A stretch of 64,000 bases of DNA from positions 1 to 64,000 of the forward strand of contig JAHBNG010000025.1 of the NCBI GenBank assembly GCA_019217005.1, in the 5' to 3' direction. Shown here piece after piece: positions 18,264-28,642 of the stretch (position 1 is the first letter of the stretch; each line of letters begins with the position of its first letter). A model generated the notes under the pieces. The model was not told the DNA's origin. It ran no database searches and saw only the letters and a list, made by a program, of their open reading frames with translations. This DNA is from Chloroflexi bacterium TSY (GTDB lineage: Bacteria; Chloroflexota; Anaerolineae; Caldilineales; Caldilineaceae). The position numbers and the translations under genes are program-made.

Positions 18264-19236
18264 CCCTTGCTGCCCGCCCCACTTCCAACCAACGAGCGCA
18301 CTCCGGGGTCAAGACTCGGGACTTGGTCTGCTCATACATCGCCAGTTCCGCCTCCGTCAACACCCCTTGCCAACGACCGTTGATGCCTTGATGAAAAAAG
18401 TCCTTGGCACCTTCCCGCCAGATGAGCGGCTTGTCCGATTCTGCCTCCGCTGCGCTGAAGCGCTGGCGCATTGTGTTTAAGTTGGTGTGGTCGACGATTC
18501 GGGCCAATGCCTCGTCGGTAATCTCAATGTCAAGAAAGTTGGCAATGCGGCCAAGCTCTCTGAACGGATCGGCCTTCATATCGGCGTAATGTAGAAATAG
18601 AATGTTCTCCAGATGACGGTAGTCCCACCAACTCTGGGTGTGGCGCATATTGCCCCAAAAGGGATACCCTTCCTGCTCCCAGTCAAACCAGCCACGACTG
18701 ATCCACATCTCCCAAAAATCATGGATGTTGGCAGGCGGATGGGGAAACGGATCACCCTGTCGACCGGGCGTGTCGTTGAATCGCGTATAGGTATCCTCGG
18801 TGTATGAGACATAGTGATTCCAGAGCGACATGAAGACATCGCGCGGGTCGCGGACGACGATCAAATACTTAACTTGGGTATAGATGGATAACCCATCCAA
18901 TGGCAGATGGCTCTTGAGAAAACGACGATGCTGCTGGGCTTCCATTTTGGCATAGAGTTCGTCGACGGAACCACGGATGCGGATATCGGGCCAAAGGCTG
19001 GAACCGTTATCTGGTTCGGGAAAATGGGCCGGATCAGTAATGCCTGCTTGTCGCATAGCGTAGACGACAAGCTCGCGCACGATAGACTGGGTCCAGGTTG
19101 TGCCCGATTTGTAGGCGGTTGAGATGATAATGTCATAATCTCGCGGCACGTAAGGATCCCATCGCGTGCTGTCCAAGTGATGGTTTTGATAGACGCGGCT
19201 AGCGGGTCGGAATGGGACAGGCATTTCGGCTTGCAT
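18259..19236 (-). CDS. Sulfotransferase domain protein, 325 aa
   Basis: Transfers a sulfuryl group from PAPS to a hydroxyl or amine acceptor, by family. The 5'-phosphosulfate loop is visible as STAYKSGTTW (39-48, Lys43), the catalytic base is probably His110 in KSHLP, and the 3'-phosphate site is VVRDPRDVFMSLWNHY (Arg129 to Ser137). The length is usual for cytosolic-type sulfotransferases, which in bacteria often act on small molecules. It lies 5 bp after the VOC gene, so they are probably co-transcribed. The C-terminus may have been altered where the gene runs into a GNAT fragment (18201-18263). Confidence 0.88.
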   Translation of the reverse strand: MQAEMPVPFRPASRVYQNHHLDSTRWDPYVPRDYDIIISTAYKSGTTWTQSIVRELVVYAMRQAGITDPAHFPEPDNGSSLWPDIRIRGSVDELYAKMEAQQHRRFLKSHLPLDGLSIYTQVKYLIVVRDPRDVFMSLWNHYVSYTEDTYTRFNDTPGRQGDPFPHPPANIHDFWEMWISRGWFDWEQEGYPFWGNMRHTQSWWDYRHLENILFLHYADMKADPFRELGRIANFLDIEITDEALARIVDHTNLNTMRQRFSAAEAESDKPLIWREGAKDFFHQGINGRWQGVLTEAELAMYEQTKSRVLTPECARWLEVGRAARG

Positions 19237-19241
19237 ACCGC

Positions 19242-19826
19242 TTACTTGTATTCCGGGAACTCACAGAGGATATCCATGGCCAGGCCAAGTGGTCTTCCGA
19301 TCGCCTCGACGACTTCTTGAGGCGTGGGACAGGGGTTTCCATCAGCAAGCTGTTGCCGAATGTAATCACGCATTAGCGAGGCACGGTGTTTCCTGGCCTC
19401 CTCTTCTTCTGCACTGATAGGCTGTTGGAAATCCATGCGATTGCCAAATGGGTCAGTCAGCATGATTGACGGAATGTCGTATGGCGGTTCCACGACAACG
19501 GTGACCGAGTTTGGACGCTTGGCATTCCATTCATTTGCGAGGGTATGGATATGCGTTACGTTCAGCGTTAGCCAAGAGCCGACCGAGCCTTCATCGTCTT
19601 CATTCAGCATCAGGGATGTTCCATCGCGGGAGATCGCCATGATGACGGGACGTCCCGGCGCTTCTCGCCATTCCCAGTCGAGATTGAATCCGAGCCAATC
19701 TACATAGTGAGCGATGGCTTCTTCGTACGATCTGATCCCGAACACTGGAACGATCCCTGTAATTTTGGACGTCCCGGTGATGTTGCCATCAGAATCAATC
19801 GTTAGATCTTGCTTTACATTTGTCAT
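19242..19826 (-). CDS. VOC superfamily (glyoxalase/bleomycin-resistance fold) protein, 194 aa
   Basis: I chose the ATG at 19826 (MTNVKQDLTIDSDGN), which has a TTGGAG ribosome site. Upstream in-frame sequence is only the family B repeat. The VOC-like domain runs from about 25 to 140 (IVPVFGIRSYEEAIAHYVDW, later SIMLTDPFGNRMDFQQP), the pattern of bacterial glyoxalase-like proteins. The last 50 residues are an extra helical tail. Members bind metals and act in resistance or as isomerases and dioxygenases; the function here is unknown. The sulfotransferase follows directly. Confidence 0.75.
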   Translation of the reverse strand: MTNVKQDLTIDSDGNITGTSKITGIVPVFGIRSYEEAIAHYVDWLGFNLDWEWREAPGRPVIMAISRDGTSLMLNEDDEGSVGSWLTLNVTHIHTLANEWNAKRPNSVTVVVEPPYDIPSIMLTDPFGNRMDFQQPISAEEEEARKHRASLMRDYIRQQLADGNPCPTPQEVVEAIGRPLGLAMDILCEFPEYK

Positions 19827-19859
19827 GGTCCAACTCCAAGGAAAAGATAAGCAGGGCTT

Positions 19860-19940
19860 AGAACCTATCCGAAAAGTGGTTGTGAGTCCAACCAGCCTCT
19901 CGAGCCGAATGCTTGGCACAGAACTTTTCGGATAAGCACT
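19860..19940. mobile_element. Family B MITE-like element, copy 2 (81 bp)
   Basis: Left half nearly identical to copy 1 (CCTATCCGAAAAGTGGTTGT onward) and right end TTTTCGGATAAGCA. Flanked by CTTA on both sides, a likely 4-bp target duplication. It lies in the leader of the VOC gene. Confidence 0.8.
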
Positions 19941-20366
19941 TAGGATCGGGCTGACGCTATTGGTCCCTGTGCCTACCGCATAACGCCTCCAATATGACAC
20001 TTATTGTCCAGTTTCGAGAATAGTATAGAGGGGGCTTCCCAGCACGAATCGTTCAACGGTAGCCGGATCCTTGACTGCTCCCAATATACTTTCATTATAC
20101 CACAAATCGACTACGCGCATGGCATGCCAAACGACGGTTCAGACAGTGTGGCATCTATCTTGGCCAGGGCAACCGCGTTGACCGGAACACGAATGTCCAG
20201 AACACACGGAGAATGACCTTGCCGATCACTGAGTCTGCTTCGCTGTCGTGGGCTTCCAAATGATGAGAATTTCGCTTCCAGGCATAAACCAGCTTGGTAC
20301 CAAGCCGTCGTCGCTCGCTGTAAAGAGTTCGTCGAAACGTGTCTCCAAGATGCGGTAGAGGTGCTT
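19941..20366. other. Intergenic stretch without a supported gene
   Basis: About 425 bp between the repeat and the end of the MFS gene. Minus-strand fragments such as LYRILETRFDELFTASDDGL read open for a short way but lack start, ribosome site or a match I recognise. It may be decayed coding sequence. Confidence 0.4.
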
Positions 20367-21879
20367 TTATGACGAAATGGTGGGTTTTGCTGGTACAGCC
20401 GCGGTGTCAACAGCCGACACACTCGGAATCCCATGTGCAGCACAAGCACCCTGTTGGGCGACCTCACCGACTATGATATCAGCTGCATCATCACGTCGTC
20501 GCAGCCAAAAGATGATCGGCAACACGAGTATTATCGTCAACCCACCTGTGACATATCCAGCCGCGATCGAGCGCGTCTGTGCCAAAGCGCCCAGCCCTGT
20601 TTGACCAAGAACACTCCCGCTGCTGGTGACCAGCGAATCAAACGAGAGTACCGTTGCTCGCTCTTCAGAGGGAATCATCTGATGCATATAGGCTTGACGT
20701 ACTGGTCCCCAGACACCCATCGTTCCCATTGCAACCAAATAGAGCAGCACTGCGCTCCAGAACGACGTTGCCAGACCCACGCCGACCACAGCGATAGTTT
20801 GGATGCTCGCTGCCCAAAGCAATAAAGTTGTGCGCCTGCCACAGAAGCGGGTGGTCCACTCCACAACCGAATTCCCGATCATGGTAGAGACTGAGATGAG
20901 TGCGGCTATCACGCCCGCCACCCAGGCAGCATTGCGCCCAAGCAATTCCAGAAAATAGGGTTGCCAGGCATAAAAGCCCCACGCTACAAAGATTGATTGA
21001 ATCATGGAAGCGACAACAAGCAAACGTACGGAGCGATTCTGCCAGCCATAGGTGATGCTAGTCTGGGCAATCTTGCTCATCTCTCCCGGCAATTGAGAAA
21101 GCTGGAGGCGGTGTGGCGTAAAACCCAAATCGTGCGGGGTGGTTCAGAATTAGGTTTACACTTTTGATACATAGATAAAAATCTATATGAGGTCATTTTC
21201 TGCCTGAGCATGGCTCAAAGTAGAAAATATAAACATCTTTTCTCTTTGCAAAAATGTAAACCTAATTGTCCGCCTAAAATGAACCACCCCAATCGTGCAT
21301 GTAGAAAAATGCTACGCCGAAGACAAGGGCCAACAACGCCGCCCGCATGAGGAAGGGGATTGCGAGGGACCAGCTACCGAACAGACCGCCCGCCACAGAG
21401 CCAATCAACATGGCTGCCCCAGACACCATTGCGCCGCGTGCAAAGATCTGGTCCAATTCCCCTGCATACCTCGTTGCATTGAGTGCATCCACTAGCCAGG
21501 CTTCCATTGCTCCCGAGTAGAAGGTGTATCCCAGGCCGAGCACGACCGATGTCAGGGCAAAGAGCCATAGATTGTTCTCAATGGTTGATGCGGCAACATA
21601 GCCCAACGTCCCGATGAGTACCACCGCCACACTGAGCAGGAACGATGTGCGCCGACCGCGTGTGTCGGCTAGGACTCCAGTGGGGATTTCGAAAAGAGCC
21701 ATACTGCCAGTGAAGATCGAGTTGACAATGAAGACTTGCAGAATGTCAAGCCCGGCAGAAAGCAGAAAGAGTGTGTTTACACCCCAAATCAGAGAGGCGG
21801 AAAGCGTGTATAGGCCAGATAGGAGCAGATAGCTACGGATCACGCGGCTTGACTGACTGTTGTCGTGCTCTTGTGTCAT
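20367..21879 (-). pseudogene. MFS transporter split by a 155-bp MITE
   Basis: The start is probably the ATG at 21879 (MTQEHDNSQ). The first half has about six membrane segments and the MFS signature GVLADTRGRRTSFLL between segments 2 and 3. The second half has the remaining helices, with WTTRFCGRRTTLLLW as the matching loop. Element D (21136-21290) sits between them. Removing it with one 8-bp target copy gives ...FFYMHDLGFTPHRLQL... in frame, so the ancestral gene encoded about 450 residues. The substrate is unknown. A 38-codon reading frame with a strong ribosome site lies just upstream. Confidence 0.85.
21136..21290. mobile_element. Family D MITE, 155 bp, with 8-bp target duplication
   Basis: Ends GGGGTGGTTCA / TGAACCACCCC, with further inverted pairing (AGGTTTACA / TGTAAACCT). 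AATCGTGC flanks both sides (21128-21135, 21291-21298). The single copy seen disrupts the MFS gene and looks recent. The non-autonomous form has no coding capacity. Confidence 0.9.
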
Positions 21880-21911
21880 ATATTTCCCAATTGTAGGGTG
21901 CACATTTTTGC

Positions 21912-22028
21912 CTAGTTCGTACAAGAACCTGAAGACACGGTATAGTCAGTATACCACATACCGTCCAGCAATAACCCAACAGTCGTCGCAGTCGCGTCAC
22001 CCGTCGCTACTGAGCCGGATACGGTCAT
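21912..22028 (-). CDS. Possible 38-residue peptide upstream of the MFS gene
   Basis: The reading frame starts with an ATG at 22028 after AAGGGAGAATA, one of the best ribosome sites in the window, and ends 32 bp before the MFS start. The peptide is rich in Thr, Ser and Gly, has a single Cys near the end (SGSCTN) and contains LLLDGMWYTDYTV. There is no signal peptide. Placed directly before an exporter it could be a peptide product, a leader peptide or the stump of a larger gene cut by the adjacent IS. None of these is proven. Confidence 0.4.
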   Translation of the reverse strand: MTVSGSVATGDATATTVGLLLDGMWYTDYTVSSGSCTN

Positions 22029-22063
22029 GGTATTCTCCCTTATAAAAAGCTGATGATATACTA

Positions 22064-23557
22064 CTTTACTTTCTGGTAAAGACTTGAGTGACAAAGGGCA
22101 AACCGAAAGGGGCGGAAAAAAGAATCCACCCTGAAAAAACGGGATAAAATGTAAAAATAGTGCTCGGCTAGTTTAAGCAGCGGCATTGAGGCGGCGATGA
22201 GCGAGAACGCCTTTAGGTAAATGGTGTGAAACCGAGGCCTTTTTCCGAAAGTCAGGGTCGAGTTGGTCGGGAGTTGGAAAAAGAGCACTCGAGAGAACGC
22301 GGCGCAGCCTGCCGGGAGTGGCTTGAGGCTCGATCCCAGTAGCCAGTCGGTATGGGAGGAAGAGAAGCGGCTAAATGGGAAAGAAGATTGCCAGCCAGCA
22401 GCCCCAGTTCAGGTAAGCGGAAGCAAGCCTCATCGGCATGAACAAATTGACGATGTAAGCCAATCATCTGCTTGGAAGCCAAGGGGGGATGTTCAACAGG
22501 CCAGCGCTCCAGAGAAAAGATAAATGGTTTCAGCTTGTAAAGCCATGACGGTCGCCAGAACCAAAGGTGTGTGATAAGCAGGATCCTGAAAGACGTAAAT
22601 CGAATAGGTGCGGTTGGCTGTATCCACCTTGGTTGTCCTGGGGACGAGATTGTGCCATGCTTGATAGCGAATCAGGCGACCACTATAGACAAATTGACCA
22701 AACGAGTCTGGAGTTGTGGCCTCGAGTCGCTTTCCCCTATAGCATCGAGAGAGCGGACGCACAATATCACCATATTCGGGTGGTCTGCCTTTTTCCTTAC
22801 GTTCGGGTAACTCATTGCGGCGCGCTGTGCAGTTAATCGCTTCCCGAAGGACAAATCGGTCGACGTCGCTTTCTAGCATTTCTCTGATTGTAAACCCGGC
22901 ATCGACCACCGCCACTTCGTCTGACTCCAGTGATTTCTTCGTCTCTTTCAGCAGCTTTTTCCGAAACTCACTTTCCTTTGTGCCTACCTCGCATCTCATG
23001 ATTGCCTTGAGCAGTGGCACTCGTTTCCCGCCTATCTCCCCCGAGCTTATCATCACTCCAAAGATGAGCGGGCAATGCCCGACGAGCCGTTGAGTTATAG
23101 AGTCGGTTCACTTTCCCTTGCAGCTTCGGTCGCCAGAACCCTGTGATATCTATGCTTTTCACTCGGTATCCTTCTAACTTTTTTGCCTCCCATTCCCTTT
23201 CCACTCCACTTCTTCTTGCCACGATGAGAGCAGGTTTGCAATATCCCATGATCCATATCGAAAGCTCCACCAGCTTCGGAGCTCCTCATCTTCAAACCCG
23301 CTTTCACTCAATCCACTATGGATTGCTCCTCGACTTTTCAGAAACGACCCATTCATCATCGCCCACATCAGACGCATTACATTTACGTTTGTTCCCACCG
23401 GCGTTACTTGCAATACATTCATCAGTACTGCTATAGTTATTTCTGGCGCGGTTAGCATTCCTTCCTCCTTTTTGGGTTCTCTACCTTTAGGATGAAACGC
23501 TAACCGCTTTTTGTCACATTTCTCACCTCATCTCTTTTCTTTTACCAGAAAGTAAAG
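22064..23557 (-). mobile_element. Insertion sequence, copy 1 (1494 bp), TACTA target duplication
   Basis: Terminal inverted repeats CTTTACTTTCTGGTAAA at both ends. The 5-bp TACTA lies on each side (22059-22063, 23558-23562). The right target copy overlaps the end of MITE A copy 2, so the IS landed on the tip of that MITE. It is over 90 percent alike to copy 2 at 33709-35207 by eye. The transposase gene inside is broken. Confidence 0.9.
22173..23458 (-). pseudogene. DDE transposase of IS copy 1, several frameshifts
   Basis: The frame starts at 23458 (MLTAPEITIAVLMNVLQ). Compared with copy 2, small length changes near 23200 (extra bases), 23066, 22515 and 22330 shift the frame at least four times. 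The core parts VAVVDAGFTIREMLES and GRPPEYGDIVRPLSR match copy 2. No functional protein can be made. Confidence 0.8.
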
Positions 23558-23559
23558 TA

Positions 23560-23695
23560 CTATAGATGTTCAGATAATGTTTTTCCACGCAAAACAGTAG
23601 CTTGTCAGCATTGCAGCCGGTCAGCTCGTCAGCTCTCTGGCTGACCGGCTGCAATGCCATCCATGACAGGTAAATCTTTTCCTGAAAGGCTATAC
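23560..23695. mobile_element. Family A MITE, copy 2 (136 bp)
   Basis: Same ends as the other copies (CTATAGATGTTCAG... and ...CCTGAAAGGCTATAC). The central core reads TCAGCTCGTCAGCTCTCTGG in this orientation. In copy 3, with outer ends in the same orientation, the core is the exact reverse complement. IS copy 1 is inserted at its left tip. Confidence 0.85.
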
Positions 23696-23860
23696 AAATT
23701 GCGTAAATTCACTTGGTATCTCTGAGAAAATTAAAACGAGCAACCGGTGTATGCCGAAGCCTCATGCATGTGATATAGTGTAGCGGGTCGCGGGGCGGAT
23801 GTCTTGCCCCTTGGGGTGAATCAGTGGGTGAATTGTGGGTATACTGCAAGAGGATGCAGC

Positions 23861-26587
23861 TTACTTCAATAGTGTGAGTTCGCGGGCGCGCTTGATGGCC
23901 TGTACACGGTTACGTACGGCCAGCTTGCCAAAGATATGGTTGATGTGTTTCTTGACGGTGCCAACGGTGATGACTAATTCTTCTGCGATTTCGGCATTCG
24001 ATTGTCCGTCACCAATGAGTTGCAACACCTCTAACTCGCGCGGGCTTAGCGGCTCAACCAGTTGATAGCTGATCATGCTCGATTCCCGATCAGAGCAAGC
24101 GTCTCCTTCTATATCGGGTGATTCTGCTAAGAGTGCGAGCAAGTGGTGAATGTACGGTCGTAATGGACCCTCTTTGCGCCCAAGCCGGACGAGGAGTCCA
24201 ACAATGGCTCCCCCTTCACTGAGGAAGATATCAATCAGTCCGGCCGGTTCAGCGAGGAACAAAGTTTGTTCCAGGGTATTCTCTGCCAAGCCCAATTTGT
24301 CTAACTTGAGATAGAGTCGAGCTTGTAGAAGTCCACATTCAATCATGCGCAAAGTATGTCCACGTTCTTTCACTGTATGCGCGACCTTCGTCAGAAAGAC
24401 CTGAATCGCGTCGAACTCAGTGTCTTGGGCTAGACATAGACGCACGAACGTTAGTGGGACGATATCCAGCGGGTAATCGGGAACATCGGAAAGCGCAATG
24501 TTCATCTGCTGTATCCATTGCGAGGCGAGCATCAGGTTTCCTTCTCGTAGCCATTGCTGTGCTCGCAGAGCGCCCAATAGAGCAGCGTCTTCGGCCATCA
24601 GATCTTGATGATAGAGCTGGGACCATAATGCATCAATCGCTTCATCCGACGTCAATGGATCGTCCGCAATTCCTTGCCGCCAGTGGAGTTGTCGTAAGAA
24701 CAAGCGCCCCTCCATCTCTTCATTCGAGAGTTGATCTCGCTGATTGAGTTTGATCCCACGACGTAGATATTCTTCGGCCTCATCCAACCGATTGACGGTA
24801 GAGAGAAATTGCCCATAATCCTGGTAGATTGTGCCCATGTAGGGCAAGTATTCCCAGCCTTGGTCCCTTGCGTAAACAAACGCTCTCTGATACGTACGCT
24901 CGACCGCTGGACGTTCGGCACGTAGGATATGAGCACGCGCCAGCAACCCAACCGCCCATAGACTGCCCGTGCGATTCCCTGTCGTCTGACACAACTCATA
25001 GGCAGTTTGCGCATACTCAACTGCTTGATCCATTTGCCCCAAATTGACTGCCACTGAAATTAACAGCAGATAGACCCAACTTCTGGCAAAATGTTCATCT
25101 TCTTGCAGTTGGGCAAGCGCCTGCTGGCCGAACGCGAAAGCAGTCTGATTGTCTGCTCTGTCGTAAGCAGCCTGATATGCAGAAAGCAGGTTTTGCAGCG
25201 CAGAAAGCTCTTGCTCAAGTTCTGCACGATTCGGGAAGGTGTGACGAGACAGTTCTCTATGTATCGTCGCGAGTAGAGAGGCAAGCTGTTGATGCTGCTC
25301 CATGACCACGTAATACCAAGCTCGATCCAGACAGAGGCGCAGACTCGCTCGGATGAATGCATCAGGCAACATATTGATCCACGTGTGCGCTATATGTACA
25401 TACCCTGCCTTGATGGCTGAGAGCGCATGATTTTCGACGAGCGTTCGTGCCATCTCTGGCTCGGTGGCAGCTAAGAAATGATGTACCGCTTCGTCTATCA
25501 GACGGTGCTTGCCAAACCAGATTGCAGATTGGCGGTGGAGTGTGTGCAGTTCATCTACAAGAATCTCTTGCTTCAGGCGATGACGCAACAGATCGCGAAA
25601 AAGGCGATGATAACGAAATCACTCCCGTCTGTTGTCGAGTGGAATCAGGAATAAATTCGCCTGTTCGATTGCTGTCAGAGCCTCTTGTACATCGACCTGA
25701 CCCATGATTGAGGCACAGAGTGATGCCGTAAACCGATCCAGGATCGATGTCCGCAACAAAAACGCTTGGATCTGAGGGGTTTGTCTCGCAATAACTTCAC
25801 TTGTTAAATAGTCTACTATATACTTGTCATCACCAGCATAAGCTTTGATAAAGCTGTCTTTATCTGCCATGTTCTGCATGGATAATGCAGCCAGCTGTAA
25901 GCCCGCGATCCAGCCTTCGGTGCGCTTCTCAAGAGCCGTAATTTGTTGGGCCGTAAGATTGAGATGCATTGTCTGGTTGAGGAATCGAAGAGTCTCTTCA
26001 GACTTAAATCGTAGATCGACGGCGCGTATTTCCAGCATGTGCCCACGTGCCCGCAAACGCGCCAGAGGGAACGGTGGATCTTCACGTGTGCTGATCACCA
26101 GATGCATCTGTTGCGGCAAGTGTTCAAGCAATATGTCTAGCGCCTCGTGGATAGAATCAGCATTGATAAGATGATAGTCGTCGAGCACGATCACAGATTC
26201 AGTGAGGGTCAATTCGCTTATTAGAATCGCTATCCAGGATTGGATTGAAGGAAGTCTGCCACCTCGGATCAGTTCTTGTGCGGACTGCCCCAAATATAGA
26301 TCGATCTGAGCGAGAGCAGAAACAAAATAGGTTAGAAAACGGGTGGGGTCATTGTCCCCTTCGTCTAAGGATAGCCAGGCTACAGGCAAAGGGACCTGGC
26401 GCAGCCAGTCGCTAATTAGCGTGGTTTTGCCAAATCCAGCCGGAGCCGAGAGTAGGATCAGCTTGCGATACAATCCCTCATGCAGTCGCTCAATCAGGTG
26501 CGGACGCGCAACGAGTTGTGGACGAACAGGTGGTCTGTGCAGTTTGGTGGTCAGCATTGGAATGGGACCTTCACAGATATTTTCCAT
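23861..26587 (-). pseudogene. LuxR-family LAL (MalT-like) regulator with in-frame TGA
   Basis: The start is most likely ATG 26587 (MENICEGPIP) or 26560 (MLTTKLHRPPVRPQL). It has a Walker A site (SAPAGFGKTTLI), Walker B-like VIVLDDYHLI, a TPR-like middle and a C-terminal LuxR helix-turn-helix (PLSPRELEVLQLIGDGQSNA). About 900 residues, normal for LAL regulators. A TGA at 25619-25621 follows LIPLDNRRE, and the same frame continues FRYHRLFRDLLRHRL. The family has Trp at this place, so one G-to-A change (TGG to TGA) explains it. Divergent to the CPBP gene at 26986. Confidence 0.85.
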
Positions 26588-26692
26588 CATGCCTATCATT
26601 ATAAGTTCCGCTGTACATAAACAACAAGAGCCCTTTGCGGTTGCAGATATAAACTCGTCAGCATCTATTTGGGGGTTATATCTTACACCAGA

Positions 26693-26698
26693 ATTGTA
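26693..26698 (-). promoter_or_regulatory. Likely -10 box of the LAL regulator
   Basis: TACAAT on the minus strand, about 106 bp before the ATG at 26587. The rest of the gap up to 26985 holds a short inverted repeat (CTCTTGGTGC / GCACCATAAGAG, 26861-26887) that could be an operator, and no TGCGAA array. Confidence 0.4.
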
Positions 26699-26985
26699 GG
26701 GATACACTCCGATGAGAACATGCGGTCAAGCTATTCATTTTGTGACCCCAACGATAGAACAGATATACCCAGATGAGAAAGAGGAAAGGCATCCACTAAG
26801 CTAGCTCTGTAGCTGTCTCTCGGTTCTCTTTATCACCGACCCGATTCACCTTGCGTAACTGCTCTTGGTGCCACGCACCATAAGAGTGAACCCCCTTATA
26901 GTATCAGTCGATCCAAAATGTGTCTTTTATTTGCGGAGTATAGAAAAAGCACCAACGTATTAGAATCGCGACTTGGAGAGCATTC

Positions 26986-27765
26986 ATGGAAAACGATATT
27001 CGTCCCATCTCATTTTGGCAGTCGTTCCTGATCTTTGGAATTCCCGGCGTCCTGATTTACTTGAGCGTTCATTATCTTGTACCGCTGTGTACTGATGCAG
27101 GAATCCCATTAATCTTTTCGTGGTCGGCCAGCGTACTAATCCCCACTATCGGGAACGCTATCGTGATTATTGGGTTGTATATCAGAGAGGAAAGACCAGA
27201 TTGGCCGACATTTATCGCACGCTTCCGGCTGCAGCGATTGGAGCGCAAATATTGGTTGTGGATACCGTTCGTCTTTGTGGGAATCCTGCTCCTCAATGAA
27301 TCACTCGCGTGGACAATTCCGATCTTGAACAACATACCTTTCTTTGCCCCACCAGAGATTGTGCCCGAGATATTCAAAGATCCCTATGAAACCCTTGCGC
27401 AAGGCAGGGGTAATGCCACATTCATGGGCGTGCCCCTCACCCCAGTCAACTGGTGGCTTCTGCCCTTTTGGCTGATCTGGGTCATCGGTGGTGTTCTGGG
27501 TGAAGAGTTGGTCTGGCGGGGATATGTACTCCCGCGCCAGCAAGCCACCTATGGCCGGTGGGCATGGCTTGTGAACGGTTTGCTGTGGAATGTGCCCTTT
27601 CACTGGTACACGCTCTCCAATGTGCTGTCTGACATGCCGCTTTATCTTATCCTGCCGTTTTTTGCACAGCGTGTTCGAAACACCTGGTTTGCGATCATTA
27701 TTCATGCCATACTGGTCGCTCTAGCCTATGTCATTATCATTGCCGGTATTTTACAAGCACGGTAA
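26986..27765 (+). CDS. CPBP family (CAAX-like) intramembrane metalloprotease, 259 aa
   Basis: A membrane protein with about seven hydrophobic segments. The signature GEELVWRGYVLPRQ (Glu-Glu near 173) is followed by WNVPFHWY (His near 205) and a final hydrophobic helix with IIIHAILVALAYV. The motifs are closer to the family consensus than in the 17291 gene (EExxxRG intact). The start has GGAG upstream. The gene is divergent to the LAL regulator and convergent to a GNAT gene, mirroring the layout around the other CPBP gene. Substrate unknown. Confidence 0.87.
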   Translation: MENDIRPISFWQSFLIFGIPGVLIYLSVHYLVPLCTDAGIPLIFSWSASVLIPTIGNAIVIIGLYIREERPDWPTFIARFRLQRLERKYWLWIPFVFVGILLLNESLAWTIPILNNIPFFAPPEIVPEIFKDPYETLAQGRGNATFMGVPLTPVNWWLLPFWLIWVIGGVLGEELVWRGYVLPRQQATYGRWAWLVNGLLWNVPFHWYTLSNVLSDMPLYLILPFFAQRVRNTWFAIIIHAILVALAYVIIIAGILQAR

Positions 27766-27775
27766 TTCTCGTATT

Positions 27776-28356
27776 TTAGCTACTTTCGCGGGTGACAGCA
27801 TCAAATTCTTCTCGTGTCATCCCGAACAGGATCTCGTCGTAATAGTGCCCGTCTGTAAAAACATTCCGCCGCCTGCGACCTTCTTCCTGAAAACCCAATG
27901 AGCGGTGCAGCTTGATGGACGCTTCGTTGATGGCAACGGTCTCCGTATTCGCCTTTTGGTAGCGTAATTCATGGAATCCGAATCTGAGCACCATACGAAA
28001 TGCTTCTTGTGCATAGCCTCGTCGTCGGAACGGACGAAAAATGCGAACGGCACAGCTAAAGGTGCCGTTCCGTTCATCCCTCCCGTGAATATTTGCGTTT
28101 CCCACAAACTCGCCAGCGAGGGACTCAATCGCAAATACGAGCACATTCGTATCCGCCGATTGGATCTGCTCGATCCACGCCTTGATCATTTCTGGCGAGC
28201 GCGGCAGCTTTATCCCAGGTTCAAAGACCCGAATTGCCTTCGCTGTCCATATCCTCCACATAGAGGGTCTCCCAATCTGAATTCTGGTAGGGTCTCAGAC
28301 GAACCAACTTACCTTGCCAAAAGTAATGGGATTCGATAGATTTGGTCTCTTGCATG
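27776..28356 (-). pseudogene. GNAT (RimJ/RimL-like) acetyltransferase with frameshift
   Basis: The true start is the ATG at 28356 (MQETKSIESHYFWQGKLVRL), which has a near-perfect ribosome site GAAGGAGGTAT. This frame runs to ...LYVEDMDSEG and stops soon after. The next frame continues AIRVFEPGIKLPRSPEMIKA to the end. One extra base near 28238 explains the shift. The acetyl-CoA motif (RPFRRRGYAQEAFRMVL) and SLGFQEEGRRRR are intact, so the frame is otherwise well kept. It may be a recent mutation or a sequencing error. It lies tail to tail with the CPBP gene, 10 bp apart. Confidence 0.75.
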
Positions 28357-28506
28357 TGGATATACCTCCTTCATTACGCCCCATTGAGAGGGGGGAAAGT
28401 GCACCTGAGGGCGATCTTTGCGTCGCGTTCGCTGTGGCCAGGTCTAAAGAAAGTTGCCAAGCTATAGCTGAACGCCTTCTCCTCGTTGCAGTCTACTGTA
28501 TATTTC

Positions 28507-28642
28507 CTATAGATGTTCAGATAATGTTTTTCCACGCAATACAGTAGCTTGTCAGCATTTCAGCCGGTCAGCCAGAGAGCTGACGAGCTGACCGGCTGAA
28601 ATGCCATCAATGACGGGAAAATCTTTTCCTGAAAGGCTATAG
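28507..28642. mobile_element. Family A MITE, copy 3 (136 bp)
   Basis: CTATAG at both ends. The core reads TCAGCCAGAGAGCTGACGAG, the reverse complement of copy 2's core, while the outer ends face the same way. Its right end supplies the stop codon of the regulator at 28637. Confidence 0.85.

Noticed and set aside
26932..26945. BTAD-type promoter before the CPBP gene at 26986
   Set aside because: One TGCGGA is present 7 bp from a TATAGA, but there are no other heptamers and the spacing is wrong.
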